DNA of 64,000 nucleotides from CAVSIP01 sp963728075 (GCA_963728075.1 CAVSIP010000001.1:496001-560000), one strand, 5' to 3'. Shown: positions 44,415-54,242, counted from the first letter of the stretch. Numbers and translations are program-made. Notes: generated by a model not told the origin, from the sequence alone.

Positions 44415-45792
44415 TCACGAGGCCTGGCTCACCGAGCTCATGTTGAAGTCGGGGATGCGTAGCGGGGGCATCACCGTGCCGGTGAAGTAGTCGCCCATCT
44501 CGCGGGGGAGGGTCGCGCGCCGGGGCGGCCCGCCTCGCCCGCCCGCGCGAGCAGGTCCACCGGGCTCTCGTTGAAGCGGAAGTTCGTCACCGCGCCGACC
44601 ACCTCGCCGCCCTCGACGAGGTACACGCCGTCGCGGGTGAGGCCGGTGACCAGCGCGGTCTGCGGGTCGACCTCGCGGATGTACCACAGGCAGGTCAGCA
44701 GCAGCCCGCGGTCGGTACGCGCGACCAGCTCGTCGAGGGTCGCGTCGGCGCCGGTGCACTCCAGCCGCAGGTTGTCCGACCCACGGCGTCACCGGCAGCC
44801 CGGTCACCTGCGCCGAGTGCCGGGTCTGCGAGAGCGCGGTGCAGCATGCCGTCCCGGATCCAGTGGGTCGGCGAGAGCGGCAGGCCGTTGTCGAAGACCG
44901 ACGTCAGCCGGGTGGACGCGCCCGCGGTCACGTACGGGGCGCACTCCTGGCCGGGCATCGGCCGGGTCGCTGTGCAACCGGAGCGGCAGCGGGCTGAGCC
45001 GCTCACCGACGCGGGTCCCGCCGCCGGCCCGGCTGAAGACCGTGCGCCCCTCGTGGGCGTCGAGCGCGCCGGCGGACCAGTACAGGTCGACCAGGAGGTC
45101 GGCCACGGCGGACGGCGGCAGGAGGGTCTCGTACCGGCCAGGGCCCAGGTCGACCCGCCGGCGCGCCCACTCGAGCCGCTGCGCCAGCGCCGCCGCGTGC
45201 GCGGCGACGTCGACGTCGGCGAAGTCGTGGGTGCCCTGCCCGGACCACGACGACCGCGCGCCGTCGGGCGTGACGCGCGGTGAGCTCGAACCGGCCGGTC
45301 GGGCTGGACGTGCCGCAGCCGCAGTCCCGCGGACGACGCGACGTACGTGGTGGTCACGTCGTGCTCGGCGTAGCCGTACAGCCCGTGCCCCGCCGAGCGC
45401 GCGGCGTCGAACGCCGCCGCCAGCCCGTCGGCCGTGCCGCCGAGGACCCGGATCGAGGTCTCCTCGACCGGCGCGTCCCAGGCGCCCTGCTCGCGTCCGG
45501 GGACGAGCGGAGCGGCGTCGTCGGCCGGCTCGCTGCCCGCGGCGGCCCGCTCCGCCGCGCGGACGAGGTCCGCCACGTCGTCCGTGGTGACGTTGGAGCG
45601 GCTGACGCTGCCCACGCGCGCGCCGTCCACCGCGACGACCGTCACCTGGCGGCCGGCGGAGACCCCGTTGGTCGTCAGCGTGTTGTCCGCCCACCGCACG
45701 TTGGCGGTGGTCGACTCGCCGACGAGCACGACGCAGCCGTCCGTACGCGAGACGGCCAGGGCGCGCTCGCACAGCTCCTGCGGCCCGGTCAC
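44415..45792 (-). pseudogene. TldE/PmbA-like metallopeptidase, multiple frameshifts
   Basis: Homologue of the inactive TldE partner, running from GTG 45792 to a TGA at 44415. The expected protein is spread over all three frames: N-terminal part ELCERALAVSRTDGCVVLVGE... in the first, ALDAHEGRTVFSRAGGG in the second, TSVFDNGLPLSPTHWIRDG back in the first, and the C-terminal PREMGDYFTGTVMPPLRIPDFNMSSVSQ at the end. I place base changes near 45302, 45270, 44960, 44815 and 44780, with a possible further one near 44520. Either true decay or poor sequence. The GTGA overlap with tldD is intact. Confidence 0.8.
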
Positions 45793-47294
45793 CGGCCTCC
45801 CTCCCGGGTCGTGTTCAGCACGTTCACCCCGCGGAACAGGGCGGACGGGCAGCCGTGGCTCACCGGCGCGACCTGGGCGGGCTGGCCCTTGCCGCAGTTG
45901 AACGCGCCGCCGAGCACGTACGTCTGCGGCCCCCCGACCGCCGCCATGGACCGCCAGAAGTCGAGCGTGTTCGCCTGGTACGCCATGTCGCGCAGCTGTC
46001 CGGCGAGCCGGCCGCCCCGGATCCGGTAGAAGCGCTGGCCGGTGAACTGGAAGTTGTAGCGCTGCATGTCGATGGACCAGCTCTTGTCACCGACCACGAG
46101 GACGCCGTCCTCGACTCCCTCGACGAGGGCGTCGGTGGACGGGCCGCCGGCCGCCGGCTGCAGGGAGACGTTCGCCATCCGCTGCAGCGGCATGTGCTGC
46201 GGCGAGTCGGCGAACGCGCAGCCGTTGGACCGGCCGAGGCCCTGCAGGGCGGCGATCCGCCGGTCGAGCTGGTAGCCGACGAGCACCCCGTCGCGGATCA
46301 GGTCCCACGACTGGGCGGCCACGCCGTCGTCGTCGTAGCCCACGGTCGCCAGGCCGTGCCGGGCCGTCCGGTCGCCGATGACCTGCATCACCGGCGAGCC
46401 GTACTGCAGCGTGTCCAGGTGCTCCGGGGTCGCGAAGGAGGTGCCGGCGTAGTTCGCCTCGTACCCGAGGGCGCGGTCGAGCTCGGTGGCGTGCCCGATC
46501 GACTCGTGGATCGTCAGCCACAGGTTGGACGGGTCGATCACCAGGTCGTACGTCCCCGGCTCGACGCTCGGCGCGGCCGCCTTCTCGGCGAGCAGGTCGG
46601 GCAGCGCGGCCACCTCGGCGTCCCAGTCCCAGCCGGTGCCGGTGAGGTACTCCCAGCCGCGGCCGGCGGGCGGCGCGAGGGTGCGCATCGTCTCGAAGCG
46701 CCCGCTGTCCGGGTCGACCCACACGCCGGTCAGCTCCCCCTGGACGCGCACCCGCTGCTGCGTCAGCTCGCTGCCCGCCCGGTCCGCGTAGAACTTCGCC
46801 TCCTTCACCGCCTGCAGCGTGGCGTCCGCGTGGGTGACCGCCGGCGCCGCGAGCAGCCGGTGGGACAGCTCCTGCAGCCGCTGCACCTTCGCCGCGTCGG
46901 CGACCGCGAACGGGTCGACGTCGTACGCGGAGACCCACATCCCCCGGTGGGCCGGCTCCGCGGCCAGCTCGACCCGTTCGGTGCTCACCGGGGCCGTCAC
47001 GTGCGCCACCTCGACGGCGAGCTCGGCCAGCCGGGCGGCTCCCGCGGGGGTGAGGTCGTTGCCGGCGGCGAAGCCCCACGCGCCGCGAGCCACCACCCGT
47101 ACGGCGATGCCGAGGTCCTCGCCGTCGTGGGACGTCTCGACCCGGGCGTCGTGCAGGCGCAGCGACTGCGTACGGATGCGCTCGATGCGTACGTCGGCGT
47201 GCCCGGCCCCCAGGGCCCCGGCCCGGTCGAGGGCGGCGTCGGCCAGCGCCGAGAGCGGGAGGGCGAGGAAGTCCTCGTCGGGCGAGCCGGTCAC
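45789..47294 (-). CDS. tldD: metalloprotease TldD
   Basis: A 501-residue TldD. The zinc-binding site is HESIGH near residue 267, with a downstream Cys (NCGKGQP, near 470) that acts as a ligand in TldD family proteins. With TldE it degrades unfolded or unstructured peptides and can mature peptide natural products. The GTG start at 47294 gives a normal N-terminus (TGSPDEDFLALPLSALADAALDRAGALGAG). It overlaps the TldE gene by four bases, so the pair is coupled even though TldE appears broken. Confidence 0.92.
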   Translation of the reverse strand: MTGSPDEDFLALPLSALADAALDRAGALGAGHADVRIERIRTQSLRLHDARVETSHDGEDLGIAVRVVARGAWGFAAGNDLTPAGAARLAELAVEVAHVTAPVSTERVELAAEPAHRGMWVSAYDVDPFAVADAAKVQRLQELSHRLLAAPAVTHADATLQAVKEAKFYADRAGSELTQQRVRVQGELTGVWVDPDSGRFETMRTLAPPAGRGWEYLTGTGWDWDAEVAALPDLLAEKAAAPSVEPGTYDLVIDPSNLWLTIHESIGHATELDRALGYEANYAGTSFATPEHLDTLQYGSPVMQVIGDRTARHGLATVGYDDDGVAAQSWDLIRDGVLVGYQLDRRIAALQGLGRSNGCAFADSPQHMPLQRMANVSLQPAAGGPSTDALVEGVEDGVLVVGDKSWSIDMQRYNFQFTGQRFYRIRGGRLAGQLRDMAYQANTLDFWRSMAAVGGPQTYVLGGAFNCGKGQPAQVAPVSHGCPSALFRGVNVLNTTREGGR

Positions 47295-47323
47295 CCCCCG
47301 GACTCTAGGGTGCCGCGCTGCGC

Positions 47324-47680
47324 TCAGCAGGCGACCAGGGTGCCGAGCGCGTCGTCGAGCTGCAGCGCGCGCAGCTCGGCCTCCAGCGCCGGTGCCACCC
47401 GGCAGACGGTGAACCGCAGGCCGGTGTCGCGGGCCCACGCGGCTCCGGCCAGCAGCACCGCGAGCGCGTCGTCGGTGATGGCGGTCACCGCGCCCGCGTC
47501 CACGACGACGTCCCGGCAGGTGGCCGGGCGTACGGCGAGCAGCGCGCGGCGCAGCGTGGGCAGGGTGCGGTCGTCGAGGTCACCCGCGAGCTGGACGAAC
47601 ACGCCGTCGGAGAGCTCGTGCGCCTGGACCGTGGCCGGGGCGGTGTCGTGGACGGTCAGGTCGAGCGTGCTCGTGGTCAT
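47324..47680 (-). CDS. STAS domain protein (anti-sigma factor antagonist-like)
   Basis: A 118-residue STAS protein. The domain runs from about 22 (ELSDGVFVQLAGDLDDRTLPTLRRAL) to the end. The site usually phosphorylated by a kinase (Asp-Ser in FMDSSG) reads AITDDAL here, so Asp70 stands in place of the phospho-Ser. It cannot be regulated in the usual way and may be permanently on or off. No anti-sigma kinase gene is nearby. Confidence 0.85.
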   Translation of the reverse strand: MTTSTLDLTVHDTAPATVQAHELSDGVFVQLAGDLDDRTLPTLRRALLAVRPATCRDVVVDAGAVTAITDDALAVLLAGAAWARDTGLRFTVCRVAPALEAELRALQLDDALGTLVAC

Positions 47681-47862
47681 CGGGTCCTCCCGGTTGTTTC
47701 CTGCCTTAGAGATCGGCCGCTCGCTCCCTGGTCACCCAGAGCCACCCGGAGCCACTTTCGGCCACCCGCATGCGGGATCGGCACCCGCCGGCGGATGCAG
47801 TGCGCGGCTGCTCCGAATGGGGTAACCGCGGCGCACGGGCGGCCGTGGCAGACTGCGGCGCC

Positions 47863-48567
47863 GTGAGCCGATCCGTCCTCGTCACCGGTGGCAGCCGCGG
47901 CATCGGTCTCGCCGTGGCCCGGGCGTTCGCCGCCCAGGGCGACCGGGTCGCCGTCACCTACCGCAGCAGCGCCGCACCCGAGGGGCTGCTCGGCGTGTCC
48001 TGCGACGTACGCGACAACGAGCAGGTGGACGCCGCGTTCGCCCACGTCGAGGACCTGCACGGGCCGGTCGAGGTGCTCGTCGCGAATGCGGGTGTCACCC
48101 ACGACACGCTGCTGCCGCGGATGGCGCCGGAGGCGTGGGACGAGGTCGTCGACACCAACCTGGGCGGCGCCTACCGGGTGGCCCGCCGGGCGGCCATGGG
48201 CATGGTGCGGGCCCGCGGTGGCCGGATGATCTTCGTGTCGAGCGTCGTCGGGCTCCTGGGCTCCGCCGGGCAGACGAACTACGCCGCGGCCAAGGCCGGT
48301 CTGGTCGGGCTGGCGCGCTCGATCGCCCGGGAGCTGGGGTCACGGGGCGTCACGGCCAACGTGGTCGCCCCCGGCTTCGTCACGACCGACATGACCGCCG
48401 CGCTCCCGGAGCAGCGCCGCGAGGAGATCCTGCGCCAGGTGCCGCTGGGCCGCTTCGCCTCAGCCGAGGAGGTCGCCGGCGTGGTGACCTTCCTCGCCAG
48501 CGAGGCCGCCGCCTACATCACCGGGGCGGTGATTCCGGTAGACGGCGGCCTCGGGATGGGCCACTAG
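47863..48567 (+). CDS. fabG: 3-oxoacyl-ACP reductase FabG
   Basis: A 234-residue SDR. Motifs: TGGSRGIG near residues 8-15, NAG near 77-79, Ser-Tyr-Lys in VSSVVGLLGSAGQTNYAAAK and a C-terminal PVDGGLGMGH. The length and ending match FabG/MabA, the reductase of fatty-acid or mycolate synthesis. In mycobacteria inhA follows fabG1; that neighbour is missing here. GTG 47863 is the start. Confidence 0.88.
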   Translation: MSRSVLVTGGSRGIGLAVARAFAAQGDRVAVTYRSSAAPEGLLGVSCDVRDNEQVDAAFAHVEDLHGPVEVLVANAGVTHDTLLPRMAPEAWDEVVDTNLGGAYRVARRAAMGMVRARGGRMIFVSSVVGLLGSAGQTNYAAAKAGLVGLARSIARELGSRGVTANVVAPGFVTTDMTAALPEQRREEILRQVPLGRFASAEEVAGVVTFLASEAAAYITGAVIPVDGGLGMGH

Positions 48568-48577
48568 GCGGTCGCGG

Positions 48578-49411
48578 TCAGGAGGAGGCCGTCAGCCGCT
48601 GCTGGAGGAGCCCGACGTGGGCGGCGGCCACGCCACCGACCGCGACGGTCGCGAGGATCACGAGGAACGTGGGCATGCCGCCAGGGACGTGCGGGATGCG
48701 CAGCCCCGCCTCGGTGCCCGCCACCTGCGGGGCGCTGTCCCCGGCCAGCCGGATGGTGTGCGTCTCAGGCGCGGTCTCCGGGGCGGAGACGGCGAGCGTC
48801 GACGGCGCCGTCCAGTACGACATCGGGTTGTACGGGTCGAGGTAGGGATACACGGTCGGCGGCGCGGTGTCCTTGTGGATCGTCGTGGGGGCGGCCACGG
48901 TCGCCGTGACCGGAGTGGCGTGCTTGGTCGGCTGCTTGGTGCCGCCGCCGGGCAGGATCCCGCCGCCACCGGGGATCAGGTCACCCGGGTCGGGGACGGG
49001 GACCGGGGCGGAGCCGAGGACGCCCTCGACGGTGCTCACCACGGTGTCCACCGTGCTCTGCACGGGCTCGGGGAGCGGGGGCAGCGGGTCGGTGGGGGTC
49101 GTCGTGCTGCCGCTGGGGCTGTCGCTGCTGGTCGGGTCCGTTCCGGTCACGGTGCCCACCGTGCCCGTGACGGTGCCCGTCACCGTGTCGACGGTGCTCG
49201 TGACCGGGTCCGTGGTGGTCGGGGTGCTGCTGGTGGTGGTGCCCGTCACCGTGTCCGTGGTCGTCGTCGCCGTGGTGGTGACCGAGCCCACCGGGTCGAG
49301 CGCGGACGAGCCACTCACTGCGGCCATGGCCAGCCCGCCGCCGGACAGGACGATCGCGACGGTGCTCGCGGACACCACGCCGGCGCGGCGGAGAGTCTTG
49401 TCGAACGACAT
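48578..49411 (-). CDS. secreted Thr-rich protein with C-terminal membrane segment
   Basis: A 277-residue protein with signal peptide (residues 1-31), then a low-complexity region of Thr/Ser/Asp/Pro/Gly (VTGTVTGTVGTVTGTD, SSTPTTTDP) to about 130, a small TYPYLDPYNPMSYW patch, and a final hydrophobic segment (VILATVAVGGVAAAHVG) followed by a short tail. It looks like a wall-spanning anchored protein. No LPxTG motif and no known domain. Confidence 0.7.
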   Translation of the reverse strand: MSFDKTLRRAGVVSASTVAIVLSGGGLAMAAVSGSSALDPVGSVTTTATTTTDTVTGTTTSSTPTTTDPVTSTVDTVTGTVTGTVGTVTGTDPTSSDSPSGSTTTPTDPLPPLPEPVQSTVDTVVSTVEGVLGSAPVPVPDPGDLIPGGGGILPGGGTKQPTKHATPVTATVAAPTTIHKDTAPPTVYPYLDPYNPMSYWTAPSTLAVSAPETAPETHTIRLAGDSAPQVAGTEAGLRIPHVPGGMPTFLVILATVAVGGVAAAHVGLLQQRLTASS

Positions 49412-49526
49412 CCGTGTTGCCCCGTTCCTCCCGGCCCGCCGGTGTGCGGGCGTTCACCGGGTGTAACGAGTCACGGTTCGAGAGGTGACGCAGGAATTCT
49501 CGGGCGGACGGCGAACCGTCCCGGGA

Positions 49527-50609
49527 TCAGGTCGCGCGCACCTCGTACACGTTGACGTACGCCTTGCGGTCCGCCACCTGCGGCACCGCCTGCGCGAGCG
49601 CGTCGCTCGTCACCCGCAGGTAGATCTGGCTGCGGAACTGCCGGCCGGCAGCGGGCACCGGCACGCTGACCCAGCCGGCCCGGGAGCCGAGCGTCACGGT
49701 GCCGGCGTACACGGAGGAGACCCACGGGGTGTTCATGTACACCCGCACGGTCAGCGGGCGGCCGGTCGGCGTGACCGCCGAGGCGTACAGCCGCAGGGTG
49801 CTCGCGGCATGCAGGTCCACCGCGTCATACATGACCATGTCGGCCAGCCCGGAGCCGTCCCGTACGGCGGCGAGGGCGTATCGCAGGGCACCGTTGCGGG
49901 CGCTGGGCGCGTCGAAGGACGGCGCCGACATGCGCAGCGTGCCGGCGAACTGCGAGCGCCACCGCTGGTCGCGGCCGGACTCGAACGTCGCCAGCGTGGT
50001 GTCTCCGGTGACCGGCACCTGGTCGAGGTGCATGCCCGCCGCGGGGACCCGCGTCGGGCCGTAGCCGCCCGTGTAGCTGTCCACGAAGTCCAGCGTGTTG
50101 AAGGCGACGAGCGCCCCGTTCACGGGTCGCTCGACCGAGCCGACGCCGATGAAGCGCACGTGCGAGTCCAGGATGTTGTCGCGGTGGTGCGGGGAGTTCA
50201 TGTACGCGTCGAACAGCGCCTGCGGGTCCCGGGCGTCGGCGAAACCGACGTTCTCCGCGATCCAGCCCCACTGCGGCGACCCCGAGGCGGAGATCTGGGC
50301 CACCAGGTGGGGGTTGTGCGAGAGGGTGGCGGCGCGAGCCATCTGCCACGCCCACCTGCGGGCCACGTCCGTGGTCCCGGGCTCGACGAGCAGGCCCGGG
50401 AGGCCGTGTGCCGCGCGCGCCTGGTTGATCGCGTCGAGCAGGGTCTTCTCGTGGGCGTTGAGCCGTACGCCGTTCACCGTGCCGCCGGACTCCGTGGCCA
50501 CCGCGTCCGTTGCGGGCAGCACGGCTGCCCCGGACAGCCCGGCGGTCAGGGCGAGGGCGGTGAGCATCCCCGTGAGGCGGTGTCGGATCGGCGAACGGAA
50601 GACACGCAT
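49527..50609 (-). CDS. secreted CAP domain (SCP/PR1) protein
   Basis: A 360-residue exported protein with a signal peptide (residues 1-39). The CAP domain is at about 50-165: LLDAINQARAAHGLPGL, then HNPHLVAQI and ENVGFADARDPQALFDAYMNSPHHRDNILDSHVRFIGVG, including the conserved His and Glu of the CAP cavity. The C-terminal 180 residues (from about 175) form an unassigned beta-rich region. Such proteins act at the cell wall. The upstream gene lies far away and it has a GGGAG-like site. Confidence 0.87.
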   Translation of the reverse strand: MRVFRSPIRHRLTGMLTALALTAGLSGAAVLPATDAVATESGGTVNGVRLNAHEKTLLDAINQARAAHGLPGLLVEPGTTDVARRWAWQMARAATLSHNPHLVAQISASGSPQWGWIAENVGFADARDPQALFDAYMNSPHHRDNILDSHVRFIGVGSVERPVNGALVAFNTLDFVDSYTGGYGPTRVPAAGMHLDQVPVTGDTTLATFESGRDQRWRSQFAGTLRMSAPSFDAPSARNGALRYALAAVRDGSGLADMVMYDAVDLHAASTLRLYASAVTPTGRPLTVRVYMNTPWVSSVYAGTVTLGSRAGWVSVPVPAAGRQFRSQIYLRVTSDALAQAVPQVADRKAYVNVYEVRAT

Positions 50610-50688
50610 GTACTCCCATCGGCTGCCTGCGGGACCACATTTAGCCCCGCAATACGGGACATCCCGTCAGGCCGGTGGGAGCCGCCGC

Positions 50689-51450
50689 TCAGTCGAGCAG
50701 GTCGGGCTGCTCGCGCACGATCTTCTGGTACAGCGGCTGGAACGACAGCCACCCGACGAACTCGGCGCCCACCTGGTCGTGCGTCTTCCTCGCCTCGTCG
50801 GCGTCGATGTGCACGACCTTGCCGGCGGCCTTGGCGAGCAGCTGGACCTGGCAGGAGCGTTCCATCGTGATGAACCAGAAGACGGCCGCGTCGACGCTGT
50901 GGCCGACGGTGAGCAGCCCGTGGTTGCGCAGGATCACGGCCTTGTTGTCGGCGAGGGAGTGGGCAATGCGCTTGCCCTCCTCGGTGTCGAGCACGACGCC
51001 GGTGTAGTCGTCGAACAGCGCGTGGTCCTCGTAGAACGCGCAGACGTCCTGGGTGATCGGCTCGAGCAGCTCACCGAGCGTCGACAGGGCGCGGCCGTAC
51101 GTCGAGTGCGAGTGCGCGGCAGCGACGACGTCCGGGCGGGCCTGGTGCACCTGGGAGTGGATCGCGAAGGCTGCGGTGTTGACCGGGTAGCGACCCTCGA
51201 CGACCTGGCCCTCGTGGTTGACCAGGATGAGGTCGCTCGCCGTGATGTGCGCGAACGGCACGGCGAACGGGTTGACCCAGAAGTGGTCGGTGAGCTCGGG
51301 ATCCCGAGCGGTGATGTGGCCGGCCACACCCTCCTCGAAGCCGAACTTCGCGAACAGGCGGAACCCCGCCGCCAGCCGCTGCTTGCGGTGCTGGCGCTCC
51401 TCCTCGACGGACGCGAACTCGGGCGGCGAGGGGAAGATCAGGTCGGCCAT
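50689..51450 (-). CDS. class II aldolase/adducin family protein
   Basis: A 253-residue protein with the class II aldolase/adducin fold. Zinc-ligand candidates are His residues in AAAHSHSTYGRAL (near 118-130) and NHGLLTVG (near 191). The start VAGHITARDPE is a typical N-terminal motif. Likely a sugar-phosphate aldolase or epimerase; the substrate is unknown. The start is supported by GGAGG at 51460. Confidence 0.9.
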   Translation of the reverse strand: MADLIFPSPPEFASVEEERQHRKQRLAAGFRLFAKFGFEEGVAGHITARDPELTDHFWVNPFAVPFAHITASDLILVNHEGQVVEGRYPVNTAAFAIHSQVHQARPDVVAAAHSHSTYGRALSTLGELLEPITQDVCAFYEDHALFDDYTGVVLDTEEGKRIAHSLADNKAVILRNHGLLTVGHSVDAAVFWFITMERSCQVQLLAKAAGKVVHIDADEARKTHDQVGAEFVGWLSFQPLYQKIVREQPDLLD

Positions 51451-51564
51451 GGGGGAGTCCTCCGGAGGGAGTCGACGGGTGTCCCTGAGGGGGTCATTCT
51501 GCGCTGAAGCCGGTTCTCCTGTCAGCCGTGGGTCCCCGGCTCCGCCCGCCGGTGCCGGCCGCGA

Positions 51565-51581
51565 GACAGATCAACGTGCGG
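51565..51581. repeat. 17-bp dispersed repeat, copy 1
   Basis: GACAGATCAACGTGCGG, an exact reverse complement of 61822-61838. Both copies lie in non-coding DNA and both are followed by a ctggccg within a few bases. Confidence 0.5.
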
Positions 51582-51646
51582 CTGGCCGGAAGTCGGGGCG
51601 GACGGCCCTGGGCGGGTGCACCCGGCGTCCGTAGCCTGGCAGGGCC

Positions 51647-53806
51647 ATGACGCCGTTCCTCCGTCGGCTGGGCGCCGACTGCGCCCGTCACCCGCTCGTC
51701 ACCATCGCGGCCTGGCTGAGCCTGGCGGTGGTGATGATCGGCTCGGCGATGCTGCTCGGCGGCCGGTTCTCGCAGGGCGGGTCGCTCCCGGGCAGCGAGA
51801 TCGAGCGCGTGCGCGCGCGGCTGAGCGCGCACTTCCCCGGCGCGGGCAGGGAGAGCGCCGACGTCGTGCTGCACGGAACCGCGGCCCGGTCGGTGCTCCC
51901 GGTCGTCCAGCAGCGGGTCCAGGCCCTGCCCCACGTCGTGCCCGCGTCGCTGGCCACCGCTCGGCTGTCCGCCGACGGGCGGACGGTGCTGCTCCACGTC
52001 GCCTACGACGTGCCGCGCTGGAGCCTGGACAAGACCGACCTGCAGAGCCTGCAGGAGGCCGCCCGTGCCGGCGCCGGTGAGGGGGTCGCCGGGTACGTCA
52101 CCGGCTCGCTGCCGTACGAGCTGCGCACCACCCGTACCGGTACCGCGGAGATGGCCGGGATGGCGGTCGCCATGCTCGTCCTGCTCGCCGCCTTCGGCTC
52201 GGTGGTCGCCGCCGGGCTGCCGGTGGCCACGGCGGCCATCGGGCTGACCACCGGGCTCGGCATCATCACGCTGCTCTCGCACGTCTACGGGGTGAACGGG
52301 TCCGCGCCGGCGATGGCCACGATGATCGGGGTGGGCGTCGGCATCGACTACGCCCTGTTCGTCGTGACGCGCCACCGCGACGCGATGGCGCGCGGGCTGA
52401 CGCCGGTCGCCGCGGCGGCGTACGCCAACGCCACAGCGGGTGCGTCCGTGGTGTACGCCGGGTTCACCGTCGTCGTCGCGATCTGCGGGCTGGCGTTCGC
52501 CGGTGTCCCGATCATGACCAGCCTCGGCGTGACCAGTGCGCTCGTCGTGGCGCTCGCCGTGGTCGCCGCCATCACCCTGCTGCCGGCCCTGCTCGGCCTC
52601 GCGGGTCACCGGATCAACGCCCTGAGGGTGCCCCTGCCGCGGCTGCGCCGGCAGGGTGCGTCCTGGGAGAGCTGGGCGCGACGGGTCGAGCGGCGGCCGG
52701 TGCGGTACGCCGTGGGCAGCGCGCTCCTGCTGCTCGTGCTCGCCGCCCCCGCCCTGACCATGCGGCTCGGTCAGCCGGACGGCGGCTCCGCGGCACGCGG
52801 GTCGGACGAGCGGGCGGCGTTCCTGCTGACGGCGGCCGCGTTCGGCCCCGGGGCGAACGGTCCGCTGTCCGTGGTGGTCGAGCTGCCCCCCGGCGCCGAC
52901 CCTGCGGTGGTGGGGCAGCGCGTCGGGGCCGCCGTGTCCCGCGACGCCGACGTGGCGTCGGTCGCCCCGATGCAGGTCAGCAGCGACGGCACGACGGGCA
53001 TCGTGGCGGTCGTACCCCGCTCGGCGCCCTCCGCGGAGGCCACCACCCGGCTGGTCGACCGGCTGCGCGGGCAGACCCTGCCCGCGCTGGGGCAGCAGAC
53101 CGGCGCGACCCTGCTGCTCTCGGGGCAGCCGGCCGGTTTCCGCGAGTACTCGCTGCGGCTGAGTGACCGGCTGCCCGTCTTCGTGGGCGCCGTGCTCGTG
53201 CTGTCGTTCCTGCTGCTCGGGTTCGTCTTCCGGTCGTTGCTCGTGCCGCTCAAGGCCGTGCTGCTCAACCTGCTGTCGATCGCGGCGGCCTGCGGCGTGG
53301 TGACGGCGGTGTTCCAGTGGGGCTGGCTGTCCGGCCTGCTCGGCATGCCGGAACGGGTACCGGTCGTGCAGATCGTGCCGATGATGATGTTCGCGATCGT
53401 CTTCGGGCTGTCGATGGACTACGAGGTCTTCCTGCTCTCCCGCATGCGGGAGGAGTGGAAGCACTCGAAGGACAGCCGGGAGAGCGTCGTGGCGGGGCTC
53501 ACCAGCACCGCGCGGGTCATCACTGCGGCGGCGTCGATCATGGTGGTGGTGTTCACGTCGTTCACGCTGAGCCCCGAGGTCGTGGTGAAGATGATGGGTC
53601 TCGGGCTCGCCGTGGCCGTACTCGTGGACGCGACCGTGATCCGGCTCGTGCTCGTCCCGGCCACCATGGTGATCATGGGTGACCTGAACTGGTGGTTCCC
53701 GCGCTGGCTGGACCGCGTCGTCCCGCACGTCGACCTCGAGCAGCCGCTGGCCGCCGCGGCGCAGGAGGGGCCGGGCACCCAGGCGCCCCGTACCCTGGTG
53801 GGGTGA
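51647..53806 (+). CDS. MMPL family transporter
   Basis: A 719-residue RND-type membrane protein. Two halves, each with one N-terminal helix, a large extracytoplasmic loop and five helices. The proton-relay Asp-Tyr pairs are in GVGIDYALF and GLSMDYEVF, the signature of MMPL/RND antiporters. In mycobacteria, relatives export lipids; other actinobacterial members move small molecules. TAGCCT 9 nt before the ATG suggests a near-leaderless promoter. Overlaps the following gene by 4 bases (GTGA). Confidence 0.92.
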   Translation: MTPFLRRLGADCARHPLVTIAAWLSLAVVMIGSAMLLGGRFSQGGSLPGSEIERVRARLSAHFPGAGRESADVVLHGTAARSVLPVVQQRVQALPHVVPASLATARLSADGRTVLLHVAYDVPRWSLDKTDLQSLQEAARAGAGEGVAGYVTGSLPYELRTTRTGTAEMAGMAVAMLVLLAAFGSVVAAGLPVATAAIGLTTGLGIITLLSHVYGVNGSAPAMATMIGVGVGIDYALFVVTRHRDAMARGLTPVAAAAYANATAGASVVYAGFTVVVAICGLAFAGVPIMTSLGVTSALVVALAVVAAITLLPALLGLAGHRINALRVPLPRLRRQGASWESWARRVERRPVRYAVGSALLLLVLAAPALTMRLGQPDGGSAARGSDERAAFLLTAAAFGPGANGPLSVVVELPPGADPAVVGQRVGAAVSRDADVASVAPMQVSSDGTTGIVAVVPRSAPSAEATTRLVDRLRGQTLPALGQQTGATLLLSGQPAGFREYSLRLSDRLPVFVGAVLVLSFLLLGFVFRSLLVPLKAVLLNLLSIAAACGVVTAVFQWGWLSGLLGMPERVPVVQIVPMMMFAIVFGLSMDYEVFLLSRMREEWKHSKDSRESVVAGLTSTARVITAAASIMVVVFTSFTLSPEVVVKMMGLGLAVAVLVDATVIRLVLVPATMVIMGDLNWWFPRWLDRVVPHVDLEQPLAAAAQEGPGTQAPRTLVG
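53791..53796 (+). promoter_or_regulatory. -10 box of leaderless DUF3039 gene
   Basis: TACCCT lies 6 nt before GTG 53803, inside the end of the MMPL gene. Confidence 0.4.
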
Positions 53807-54078
53807 GCACCGAGACCGGCATCGAGACCACCCGCGAGACGCGGACGGACATCCGCCCGGACCACGGCGACCACGAGCGCTTCGCCCACTACGTGGAGAA
53901 GGACAAGCTCACCGAGGCGATGGTCATGGGCACGCCGGTGGTGGCGCTGTGCGGCAAGGTGTGGGTGCCCAGCCGGGACCCGTCGAAGTTCCCGATCTGC
54001 CCGGAGTGCAAGCGGCTGTACGACCTCGGCCCCGAGGGCCGGCGCCGCGAGTGGGAGGAGCGGTACGGGCAGCAGTAG
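53803..54078 (+). CDS. DUF3039 domain protein
   Basis: A 91-residue actinobacterial protein. The core HYVEKDKLTEAMVMGTPVVALCGKVWVPSRDPSKFPICPECKRLYD contains Cys-x2-Cys and an upstream Cys that may bind a metal. This family is conserved near septation and sigma-factor genes in actinobacteria. A hairpin (ggcagca/tgctgcc at 54068-54086) covers the stop codon and could act as a terminator. Function unknown. Confidence 0.88.
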   Translation: MSTETGIETTRETRTDIRPDHGDHERFAHYVEKDKLTEAMVMGTPVVALCGKVWVPSRDPSKFPICPECKRLYDLGPEGRRREWEERYGQQ

Positions 54079-54242
54079 TTGCTGCCGACGGTGGGTACGC
54101 CCACGGCGAGGACAGGTTCGACGATCCGACCCCGAAGGGGCACCCGCTCGACCACTCGTGAGGCGCTGGAGGACTGACGCGCCGGCCCACCGGTTGTGGC
54201 GAAACGACCCGGCGCGGCCGGTTCGCACTCCAGACTGGCGCC

